From contig CM074804.1 of NCBI GenBank assembly GCA_037447605.1, positions 365,995-385,994 of the forward strand: a stretch of DNA of 20,000 nucleotides, in the 5' to 3' direction. This document shows, one piece after another, positions 7,304-16,817 of the stretch; position 1 is the first letter of the stretch, and the number at the start of each line of letters is the position of its first letter. The translations under genes and the position numbers were made by a program. The notes beneath the pieces were generated by a model that did not search any database, was not told the origin of the DNA, and worked only from the letters and a program-made list of their open reading frames with translations. The DNA comes from Zygnema circumcarinatum. Taxonomy: Eukaryota; Streptophyta; Zygnematophyceae; Zygnematales; Zygnemataceae.

Positions 7304-10300
7304 ATGTCAGCAGCCATGGCAACACAAGCCCTCTCCCTGAATGCGCCGGTTTTGGCTCTTGACTCCAATGGCTCCTTGTACTCTGCGGGATCCGTCGGGG
7401 CTCTTGGTGCCCTACCTCCTAGGGTCGGTCTGGGATCAAGTTTTACCTCCTCTTTTAAAGGTTAGGATTTCAACAAAATCGTTTGAAATCCCTTTCTCCA
7501 TGATGTTTATGAAGCTGCATATTTGTCCTGTCTGCCAGGCTTCGTATAGTAAGAGGAGTGGAGAAGACAGAGGGGTTCGGGGTTTAAGTGTCGCTGGGAG
7601 TGTTGAAGCTTACTCAAATTTTGCTTCTTTTCTGTCAATTTATTGATTGAGATAGCGTGTGAAATGAGAGCAGGGAATCCTTTGCTGAGTGAAGTCAGAT
7701 GTAACATTGCGAGAGACAAACAGGAGTCAGTTGCAGATATGTACCGTTTTCGCAGATAAGGAGCTGGTAGAGGCAATGAGTTTTCTGCAGAGCAATATGC
7801 TGAAGTGAACGAGCATTTCTATCTCAGGAGCCGTCGATCATTTGAAGTTCCTCATGGGGTTAAGTCTTCTCTTCGTTGCAGACCTTTCTGCTGATACATC
7901 TGGAGATACACAGCAGATTAAGGATGGGCGATTTGTTCTTGTCATTAAGGCCACAGCTGCAAACCATGGAAGGTCAGTTCAAATAATCGTATTGCTGATT
8001 TATTTATCTGTGTAAAGAAAATGACGACAATATGAAATTAATCTCAGAATGGAACCCTCTCGCAGAATCACATTCCTTTTCAATAAATTACCTTGGAAAT
8101 GAATGTGAGTTCTGCCATTTCCTTGCAGTGATTTCATGGAGTCAGCAGGACCACTGAGAAAAATGGCGAAGGGAATTACCGACTTTATTCGAGAGCCGAA
8201 CCAAGTATGGCCGGGGACCATTAGCTCGCTTTGATCAGAAAGATGTCAAGAGAGGAAGGGAGGGTCTGGAAGGGAGATGGATTGAGATATGGGCCGTGCC
8301 AGAAGGTCAATTACAGGACGAAAAGGAGAAAGGCTGTAGAGGGCAAAGTGAAAAAAGGGACATGGAGAGAGAGTGTGGGAGGGGTGAGAGGTGGACGTGG
8401 GAATATGCGGGAAAGGCTGTTCCTTTTTGCACTGTTAATCGGAACTCGTCGTGATATAGATTTTGATATATGAACATGAATATGAATTATTCATTTCTTT
8501 TGGGTGATGGTCGGGCAGTTTTTGCAGCTGGGACAGGCTGCCGCGGGTGTGGCAGCCGCTGTGGCAGGGGCAAATGTCGGCACCACGCTGCTGTCTGTAA
8601 GTTCCTTCCGCAACCGGCTTCCCCTCATTCTCTCTCTCTCCCTCCCTCTTTCTCCCTCTCTCTCACTCTCGTTGACCCTGTTTCTTTCTCGTTTTATCCG
8701 TGCCTCTTGTTTCTCCCCTCGTCTTTTCCCGTCCTTTGTTGCTTCCGGCTGTCAGAACTTGCGAGAGAAAGGGGAATTCTATTTGTACATCCTCTCCCTA
8801 TGCGTGGCTTTGTTCTTACGCTTCTCTTTCGCCTTGGCTTGTTTGCTCAGGGTTTGGACGCCCTCCCGGTGCTCCCCCAAGTGGAGATGGTCGTCGGAAC
8901 TATGGTCACAGCCAACTTTGCTCTGCAGTACCTCCGAGGAGGAGAAGGTCAGTGAAGTTCTCTGCTATGAAGCTAGCTTTTAATGATAGAGAAAGCAGGT
9001 CTTGCTGTCATCATGAGAGAAATGGCAGAGATGCATGATTCAGGTCTGGCGCTTTTTTCTATGTACATGTGCCTGTGCCCACTCACTCCTGCTTCTCTTA
9101 CAGTCTCTCTGCTCTGTCTCCTGCTCTTTCTTGCCCGGCGCTCGTTTGATCACCTATATCACATTCTGTCCATCTCACTCCCTTTTTCGGACCCTCCCTA
9201 TCCCTCTCCATCCTTCTCGCCCCTTCTCACTCCCTCTCTCTCCCTCCTGTACAGCAACTTTCCCTTCTATCACTCTCTGTTTCCGGCGGAGAAGGGTAAA
9301 AGCGATTACTTTATCCTTATAACTACTGTTTCCTTTGTCCCGTTGATTTCGTCCTTGAAAATGCCAGGCAGGGAGCGAATTGAAGCTTTCTTCCACGATT
9401 TGAGGGAGAAGGTGTTAGGACTGGACGACAAAAAGGGCAGAGCCACTGCGGCTGTGTCTTCTGAACCGTTTGAGGTGAACCTCCTTGCTGTATGGACTAC
9501 TTTTAATTGCAGGAGCAACGCTCCCACTTCACCCCCCTCCTTCTTCGCTCCTCTCCTTCCTTCACCTAATAATTTCATCCCTATCACTGCAATGAGAAAC
9601 CAGAAAGTTGTTAACCTTGAATCACCTTGTACCTGCGCAGACTCAGCTTGTATCTGTCATAGATGAAACTCTCCAGTCCCAGCAAATCGTCAGCTCAGAA
9701 GGCAAGGTGCAGGAGGTAGCATTGGTTGCAGATAAGCAATCATTCATGGCCGCCCTGAAGAATTTCATCGACAGGAGGGAAGCTGAGGTGAGAAAACTCT
9801 TGTGGAAAGTCTGATGCATGCCGGATGTCATGCATATGCAAGGTAACTTGTAAGTCTTGTTTAGGGCGGACTACGCTGAGAAATTTTCTGGAGTTTCAGT
9901 ACGAATCAATGTTTTTCCTGATGATAGTAATGGTGTCTGTAGGCTCGAAAAGTGACGAGAACTATGGAGGGGGATCTGGCCACCTTAGCCACTACAGTTT
10001 CTAAGGAGAAAGCTCGAACCATGGAGTTGGAGCAGGTTCGTCTGGAGCCCATCGAACTTCCCTATAAATTAACTACCTTGCCACGCTGAAAGTTGTGAAA
10101 TGATTTGTTGGTTTGCCACACTGCTCTGCATCTCTCCACTTCGAAAGACTAGCTAGTTTGCTGTTTCTTTTTTCATTTCTTGGATTGCTGTCTTTTTGTT
10201 GAGAAGTGATGTAGACATTTCCCTCATTTTCAATTGGTGTTGTGCTGCCCCTTTTGACTGTTCACTTGTGGATGGCAGATATTGAAGCAGCAGAAGAGGA

Positions 10301-13300
10301 AAGCTGCAAAACTAAAGCAGCTGACAAGCACGCTGGAGGTCAGCCTTTTTCCACTCCTCTCGGTTTTGGGGTGTACTGACACAATGTGACTCTCTCTCTT
10401 TCTCTCTCTCCCTCTCTCCCTCTCTCTCTCACACTCTCTTTCCCTTCCTCTCTCTCCTTGTAGTCTTCCTCTCTCAGCTTAGTGACGCTATCTCTTAGCT
10501 CCTCTTTGTGCACATTGTATGTCCCCCATTGTCAAACTTCGTCTTGTCTCACCTTCCTATCGATGACGTCTTATGCCTGATGGCCTGTTTTCAGCACCTC
10601 ACTGAGGACTTGAAGTTCCTGTGCAGGACGAGAAATCAAAGAGTATGGTTGAAATGACCCGGCTTCGGTCGAAAATGGCAGGCCTCGAGATGGAGGTTGC
10701 ATCCCTTCGAGGAGAGCAATATCGACTCAAACAATCAAATGGAGAGGTAATGGTCCGCAACTCTTACAGAATGTCAGAGCCTAAAACACTCGCTAAGTTC
10801 TTGAAGGCATCCTCTCCTTCCATTAGCTCTCAAAAGACCTAAGCAGGGCTCGAAAACAACTTACCTTTTTTGACTGACAAAAGTAGTTACAAAATTGTGA
10901 CTTACAGGTACAAGTTGTGGATCCTGAAAATGCTGCGAAACTATCGAAGCTTCGATCCCAAATGCTGGAGCTCGAGACTGAGCTGGCAGTGCTCCGAGGA
11001 GAACGATTCCATGCAGAGAAATTTAACAAGGTACCACTAAGAATTCAAGACTTCACCTAAACCCTCAATTGCAGAAAAGCGGTTTTTTTAGTCCAAGCTC
11101 CCAAGGATTAATGAACTCTGATTTTTTGGTATCTGACTGTAATGAGGTAAATTCTGTGCAATGCATGTTTTGATTAGTTCGTCGAGGTTCTAGAAACTCG
11201 AGAAACCGGAACTTCTGGAATATGCCTTCACATTATTAAGTTGTGCAGGAGGAGGATACTGTTGTTACGACTCGACTTCGATCACGAATGGAAGGACTTG
11301 AGACTGAAGTTGCAGCCCTTCGAGGAGAACGATTTCGTCTCGAGAAAGTGAAAGATGAGGTGATTGATATTTCTGAGTATGTTCCATAATCGCTGTGTGT
11401 GTTTTTAGGTTTTTCGATGCATGGTGTACTAGACTCTCAAGAGTGAAAACAAAAGAAGTTGTTTGGGTTTTGGTTGTAGGCTTGGAATGTTTTGCAATTG
11501 CTTTGGAGTTTTCAAGTAGGGATAATCTAAGTTCTTTTTTATGGTTGCAGCTGGAAACGAAAGTCTACGATGGAATCGAGGAGAGAGAGAAGCTTGGATT
11601 GACCGTTACTGCTCTTGTAGAAGGAAAGGCGAAGCAGGTAAGGGCTCAGGGAGGGACAGAAAGAGGGATATAGGGAGGACACAGAGGGGAACAAGGCGGT
11701 GTCATTATTATTATGAAGCTTTAACCGCACCTTTCGATTTCCTACCCTGCTCTGCTATCTATCGATAAGTTCCATCTTGTCTGTATAGCTTGCTCACCTC
11801 TTGTGGTCTTTATGCTCAAATTTACAGGCACACATTACTTATTTAATCACTCTTAAGGTCTCAGGACATCAGCTAAAGTTAAATTGCTGCTCAAATGGAG
11901 TTGAACACAACTACAACACAGAGTTGAAATTTTTTTGTGTTGAAAGCTTGAACCTATTGTTTGCCTTGTTTAACAACATAATCTCTTTTAATCCAATCCC
12001 GATGGCGGTATGGTGTGGTGTGCAGGAGGTTGATCCTAAACTGCTTGCTCTCCGTTCTCAAGAAGAATCCCTAAAGAGGGAGACGGAAGAGAGAGAGGCG
12101 CGTGTGGCATGGCTGGAAGAGCAGATGGAGCGCACTCGGGCCTTTGCCATGGAGGTATGCTGAAATCCCCAAACATTTGAAGTTTGCAAATACTTATTAA
12201 GAATGGTGCTAATTCCTCCGGGAAAACTTTCAGAAGCGTGTGGATTAGGGTTCTGCAGGCAGCATCAGAAACGCTTTTCTGCATGAAGACAAGTCTAGAT
12301 AGCTGCTATGGTGTCTTCTTTTTCCCCTCATTCCCTCCTTCCCCACCCCTCCCCCACTCTCTACCTCATGCACCCCGCACACCTGTTTGTGCTATATCGT
12401 ACTGTTCTGATTAACACGGGAAGGCTTCTCTGTACAGGTCACTCTATCTGTGGAGGAGTTGAGTTCAGAAAAGAAGGAGCGAGAGGCACACATTGTGTGG
12501 CTCGAGCAGTGTTTGTCAAATTCTGAATCGAAATCTGCTGTGGTAAGAGCCAAACAAAGTCACAGCTCTCCGTTTGCTTTGTTTTTCCTCCTTTACTGCT
12601 GTACATACATGGATGATAAGATAGATTCAGAAAATGTGACGATACCGCAGATTACGATGTGCCTTTTTTTTTTTTTTTTTGCTCTGGTAGACATCGATTG
12701 ACCATATTCCTTAAGTCTCTTTACGGAAGATGCTGGAACAAGAACAAACATTTAATAACATGAACGGCATGAATAACATTCGCATCAAATCTTTACTTAC
12801 AGCTTTGCGTGTTTCCTTTGCAGTCTGAGAAGCAGATCACCTCTCTTCAGACTCAACTGAAGGAGGTCCTTGAAGACAGCGTGGCCAAAAAGGAAGCGTT
12901 CCAGCAGGAGGTACATATAAAGAATCCACTGGCACAACCATTCGGGCCCACCCGTTCTCCCTCGCACTTTCCATTCCTTCTCTCCTCTTTCATCCACTCT
13001 TGATTTTTTCAAGTCGAGTCCGAAAACTTCCTTTTTGAAACGAACAAGGAAAGAGGATGCTTTTCATTGTGATAATGCTGTGAAGCAAAGCTAAATTGCT
13101 GAACGGATTTCATGATTGGTAGGTAGTGAGGAAAGTTGATTCCGTTGATCTTAACCTCCCAAATAATGCCCCTCAGTCTTTTCGCACCGCCCCTGAGATC
13201 GTGTTCGACTCATGTCCCTCCCATTCCTCACCCCCCCACCTTTCCGCCTCCTAGCTCTTTGCCATTAATAGTCCAAATAATATCACCTCTCTCCCCTTCC

Positions 13301-14562
13301 CCCATCTCGCTCCCTCCCTCCCTCTCTCCCCCCGCCCTCTCTCGCTACCTCTTGGACACCCTCGAATCCTGAATAGTCTCAACCCTAAGGCCACTTTCTC
13401 CACTCTCCCCCTCATCCTGTCTCTCTCCTCTGGGTTGCCAGGTGGCCACCCTGAAAGCAAGTCTGGAGCACGCAGAGGGGCGGGTCCATGCAGCAGAGCT
13501 TAGAGCTGCACAGGCTGTGAAAGCTTCCAAATTTGCGCAGGCCCAAGTGGCTGTCATCTCTGCAGAGCTTCACAATAAAGTTGTGAGAGTGGAGGCTAAG
13601 AGATGGGAGCCTCTCAGGGTGGTGGAGTACGAGGTGGATGATGAGGCTTCAAGGGAAAAAATGAATGAAAGGGAACTTGAGGTGAGTTATACAGATCGGG
13701 CGGCTGGGTTAAGGTTTTTGTTTTTGGGTCGTTGGATGCTTTTATAGTTTATTTTTGAGTTTCCAGTGTCTCGAAGCTCTTTAGCTTCTTAGCCTGTATC
13801 ATTTCTTAGCTGCTGTCCTTTGTGAGGCAGTCCTGGCAGCCTGTATCTCATAGCAATTTTGCAAATAACCGGTATCTGCATTCCAGTGCATGTATCATTG
13901 AGCTAATGAGTCCCCTGTCCTTCCCTATTTTTGGAGGTCATCATTTTTGGAATATCTATTTCAGTTGTTTCCTTCTTTCATTTTGAACAATGCTGGCAAC
14001 TTGTGTTGACCTGGAGCTCTTATTTTCTGGCAGGCATATGCAGCCCTTGTGAAGAGTGGGTACCTAGACATTGAGAAGCCTTCAAGGGAGCAGCTACCAG
14101 CGGTGGAAGCCCTCGTACAGGTGAGTGAGAGGAGGGAGAGGGGGAAAAGAGAGGGAGTGGGATGGATGGAAGCAGAGGGTAAGGGGAGTAACGAGGCCTG
14201 TCTTTTCGATAGGTCATGGATCATCCTTTATATTCAAGTTAACCGTACCACCTAGGCATTCTCCATACTTTCAATACATATGCCTCATGTATGGCCCATA
14301 CGTACAAAATATGTCTCTGAATGTACCTTATCCATATTCTATAAATATCCAAATGTTTTCTCGTCCTCCCTCTCTGCCCTCACCTCCGCCCTCTCTCTCT
14401 CTTTCCCTCCTCTCCCCCTTGCAGGCACTGGTGAAGAAGGGAGCCTCGGAGGGATGGGCTCGGAGACACGTCCTGAACTGCCATGCATATGATCGCCGCA
14501 AAGTGGTGACCTGGGGAAGGGGCGACTCCTTGGGACAAGTCTTTACCAGGGTTTTGGGGTGA
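7304..14562 (+). CDS. Plastid-targeted CAAD/CURT1-like membrane protein with long C-terminal coiled coil
   Basis: Nineteen exons join in frame to 710 residues: 7304-7460, 7882-7972, 8129-8204, 8519-8596 (or from 8528), 8851-8947, 9368-9474, 9641-9787, 9943-10035, 10279-10338, 10627-10746, 10908-11030, 11249-11359, 11551-11637, 12026-12154, 12438-12542, 12824-12910, 13442-13681, 14034-14120, 14425-14562. Residues 1-75 are Ser/Ala-rich with few charges, ending near LVIKATA, like a plastid transit peptide. Residues 109-165 carry two hydrophobic segments (QAAAGVAAAVAGANVG; VEMVVGTMVTANFALQYL) joined by LPVLPQV. The pattern P-x-LP-x-V-x3-VG-x3-T-x2-F-x3-YL, followed by a charged helix (GRERIEAFFHDLREKVLG), matches thylakoid CURT1/CAAD domains at equal spacing as I remember them. 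Residues about 203-640 are Glu/Lys/Leu-rich heptad-like sequence with duplicated exons. The basic C-terminus (residues 637-710) is not recognised. CURT1 proteins curve grana margins and are short, so this one is far larger than that family. MFP1, a thylakoid-anchored coiled-coil nucleoid protein of similar length, is an alternative relationship. Many introns end in long CT tracts. Confidence 0.8.
10389..10462 (+). repeat. CT-rich pyrimidine tract in intron 9
   Basis: Nearly pure CT dinucleotide and CCCTCT units. Similar tracts occur in other introns of this gene (about 8622-8680, 9165-9250, 13205-13340 and 14362-14420) and may serve as extended polypyrimidine tracts when close to acceptors. 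Confidence 0.85.
10627..11359 (+). repeat. Three tandem homologous coiled-coil exons (exons 10-12)
   Basis: Exons 10627-10746, 10908-11030 and 11249-11359 encode 40, 41 and 37 residues with the shared core LRSxMxxLExE(V/L)AxLRGE followed by an aromatic residue and a basic tail. All are flanked by phase-0 introns. Exons 11 and 12 are also close at the DNA level (shared CTTCGATC, GAGACTGA, CGAGGAGAACGATT), pointing to exon duplication. Confidence 0.85.
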
Positions 14563-14913
14563 ATGGAACGGAGGGAAACGCAACCAAATGGAACAGATCG
14601 GAACGGAGTTGAACCGGTTGTACCATTGACATGTACTGAAGCTTTTCATTCCGTCCATAGCATGATGAACATTCCTCTCTTTCTGGCATTCCCTTCTCCA
14701 CAATGAAATCCAGAAGACTTGAATGTGATATCAGTAAGGCAACGGATCAGGGCTAAGGGAGGAAACCTTAAAATACCTTTGGGGATGAGGGAGCATGAAG
14801 GCTTCAAGGACCTAAACTCCTGGTTAAGGTCAGCTCTTTTGTCATTCGGAGGCTAGTGGAGCAGTGTTAGTGTGTAGTGTGTGTAGTAGCTCAGGCTGCA
14901 GAGGAATGCCTGG

Positions 14914-14990
14914 TTCAGTATGGCTCCCATATGTTTTCAGTATGGCTTCTTACGTATTCAGTATGGCTGCCTTTCTTATTCAGTATGTCT
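14914..14990 (+). repeat. Four TTCAGTATGGCT units at about 22-base spacing
   Basis: Units start at 14914, 14936, 14957 and 14979. The first three are identical and the fourth reads TTCAGTATGTCT. The spacers differ in sequence, but the spacing is 22, 21 and 22 bases. Confidence 0.9.
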
Positions 14991-15172
14991 TCAGATTCCT
15001 TGTAGCTACTTAATGGGTAGTGCGTTTTGGGGTTTCTTAGGGAAAGCCGAAGTAGCTGTTGTACATAAGGCAGGGTTTTGCGTGTGAAATTGCGAAGTGC
15101 AAAGGTTTAGAGAATGGACAAAAGTTTGTTAAATGGGTTCTGTGGAACAGGAATAGAACGATGTGACCCCTC

Positions 15173-15216
15173 GCTACATGGTTCTAGTTTCTAGAAGCAT
15201 TGCTACATGGTTCTAG
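15173..15216 (+). repeat. 15-base direct repeat GCTACATGGTTCTAG
   Basis: Exact copies occupy 15173-15187 and 15202-15216. The 14-base spacer contains TTCTAGAA, a palindrome that reappears after the second copy. Confidence 0.95.
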
Positions 15217-15349
15217 AAAGAAAATTGTAACATGAAATGAAAAGGCTTTGTTGTTGCATATGGGCCTCTTCCCAAGTGACTCTAGAGATTCGCATTCTTG
15301 CCTGTGACAAACATGGCGTTGTTCTGTACAACATGACACAAGCCATGGC

Positions 15350-16169
15350 CACGTGATGGCTAAGGCCATGCTACGTGGTGAGGCGCTCTTGAAGAATGGA
15401 GAGGAGATGGTAGAGGGAGGGAGAGAGGGAGGGGGGGGGGGAGGGAGGGAGGGAGAACGACAAATGGAGATGGAGGGACAGAGACGGAGTCAGACGGAGG
15501 GAGAGGTAGAGGGACATTAGGGGAAGGGCCATCCTTCATTAGCCGTAGAATTGTTGGGCTCGACGATGGAGGATGGCTCGAGGAGGGCCACAACATGAAA
15601 GCATGAGTCCCAAGTCCCAACAAAAGACCGCCGACCGTACCGACCGTTGCAAGCCATATCTCGGCATCGACCCGATAAATGGGACATAAAACAATATGAA
15701 ATATTCTATCCCTTCGCCATGCAGCGGAGGACACGTGTCCACATATCGGGAAGAAAAAACGTTTTTTATGGTGCCCGCCGGAATGAACAGTTATGTGCCG
15801 TACCGTACGGAACTGGATTCACTGCAAGGAAAAAATCGAAAAAAAAATATCGCCCGATTTCCGAAGGCCACATTCGAAGGAATGGGAGCCTCACGTAAGG
15901 TACGGGCAGCCAAGATCATACCATTCTGCCCGAATCAAGCCACGTGGCACTGCATATTGCAACGTGGACGAATCGACCGTCGCCCATTGGCTGTCGAGTG
16001 CCAGCGTGGCATAAAGCGCGCGATTCGCGGGACGTTGGCCAATGGGAGCGCGGCAGTTTGCAGATTTTGCGTCGGCGGTCGACCGCGGGAAGGGCCGCGC
16101 ACCGCCAAATGGAGGCCACTCGTCCGCCGGGGGGCAGCGGGCAGGCGAGCAACGTTTTAGGGCCAATGG
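15350..16169 (+). promoter_or_regulatory. BBX upstream region with G-box palindromes and CCAAT boxes
   Basis: Palindromic ACGT elements include CACGTG at 15350-15355, GGACACGTGTCC at 15729-15740 and GCCACGTGGC at 15940-15949; ACGTG also occurs at 15373 and 15962 and CACGTA at 15892. CCAATGG/CCATTGG occurs at 15984-15990, 16039-16045 and 16163-16169. The GC-rich stretch 15930-16180 is the likeliest proximal promoter. G-boxes are bound by bZIP (HY5) and bHLH (PIF) factors, which are known to regulate BBX genes, so light control is a reasonable inference. Confidence 0.5.
15414..15455 (+). repeat. G-rich GGGA tract with G12 run
   Basis: GGGAGA units, a run of about 12 G, then four GGGA units make a purine tract able to form G-quadruplexes. 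It lies distally upstream of the BBX gene. Confidence 0.85.
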
Positions 16170-16428
16170 GAGGCGGCTTCATTTACAGCATTCGGGCAGG
16201 GGAAAAAACTGGGTAAAATTGATCGATGTTTTTTTTGAGAAAGGAATTTCGCCAGGAAGTGGTATGGATGAACGTTTGGAGGCTAGACATGTGAATTGTT
16301 TTTGGGCGGACGTGAAAAAAACCTGGTTTGGAATTTGGAAACTGGGCAGCAAAAAAATATGAGTTCGCTTGAAGTCGGCTCGCCAACTAGGTCAGTTTCT
16401 ATCCATGGCGGCGGAGCCCTAATGACTT

Positions 16429-16480
16429 CTCTTTCTCTCTCTCTCTCCTCCCTCTCTCTCTCTCTCTCTCTATCTCCCCC
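16429..16480 (+). repeat. CT microsatellite upstream of BBX start
   Basis: Almost continuous CT dinucleotides with short CC interruptions, about 340 bases before the BBX ATG, probably in the leader or core promoter. Confidence 0.95.
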
Positions 16481-16597
16481 TTCACTTTGTTGCCCTCTCC
16501 TCTCCTCTCCTCTCCCTCTCTTGTTTCTGAAGTCACTGAACCTTCACAATCAGGAGCACAAATAGCATCAAGAAGAACCGCGTGTGAGACCATCGGT

Positions 16598-16600
<3 letters not shown>

Positions 16601-16665
<65 letters not shown>
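16601..16665 (+). repeat. (GA)32 microsatellite in BBX leader region
   Basis: Thirty-two uninterrupted GA dinucleotides, followed by further GA-rich sequence up to the ATG at 16818. Plant BPC/GAGA-binding proteins recognise such tracts. It is complementary to the CT tract about 130 bases upstream. Confidence 0.97.
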
Positions 16666-16669
<4 letters not shown>

Positions 16670-16817
16670 ACTGAGAGGCGCAGGGTGAGCAAAGAGGCTA
16701 CGGAGTGAGCCACAGAGAGGAAGCAGAGCCGCGCTCGCGACAGAGTGAGACACAGGAAGGGAGCGAGAGAGAGGGAGAGAGGGAGAGAGGGAGAGAGAGG
16801 GAGAGAGGGGCGGCGGC

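Larger units (their letters stand above)
14563..15349. other. 3' flank of the CAAD coiled-coil gene
   Basis: The start of this stretch is probably 3' UTR. It holds GGAACGGA-type repeats at about 14565-14605, four phased TTCAGTATGGCT units at 14914-14990 and a 15-base direct repeat at 15173-15216. No canonical AATAAA was seen close to the stop, and no RNA or protein gene is supported. Confidence 0.5.

Noticed and set aside
15891-16362. Overlapping 70-150-residue open frames upstream of BBX
   Set aside because: They sit in the GC-rich promoter and appear on both strands, with no conserved motif.
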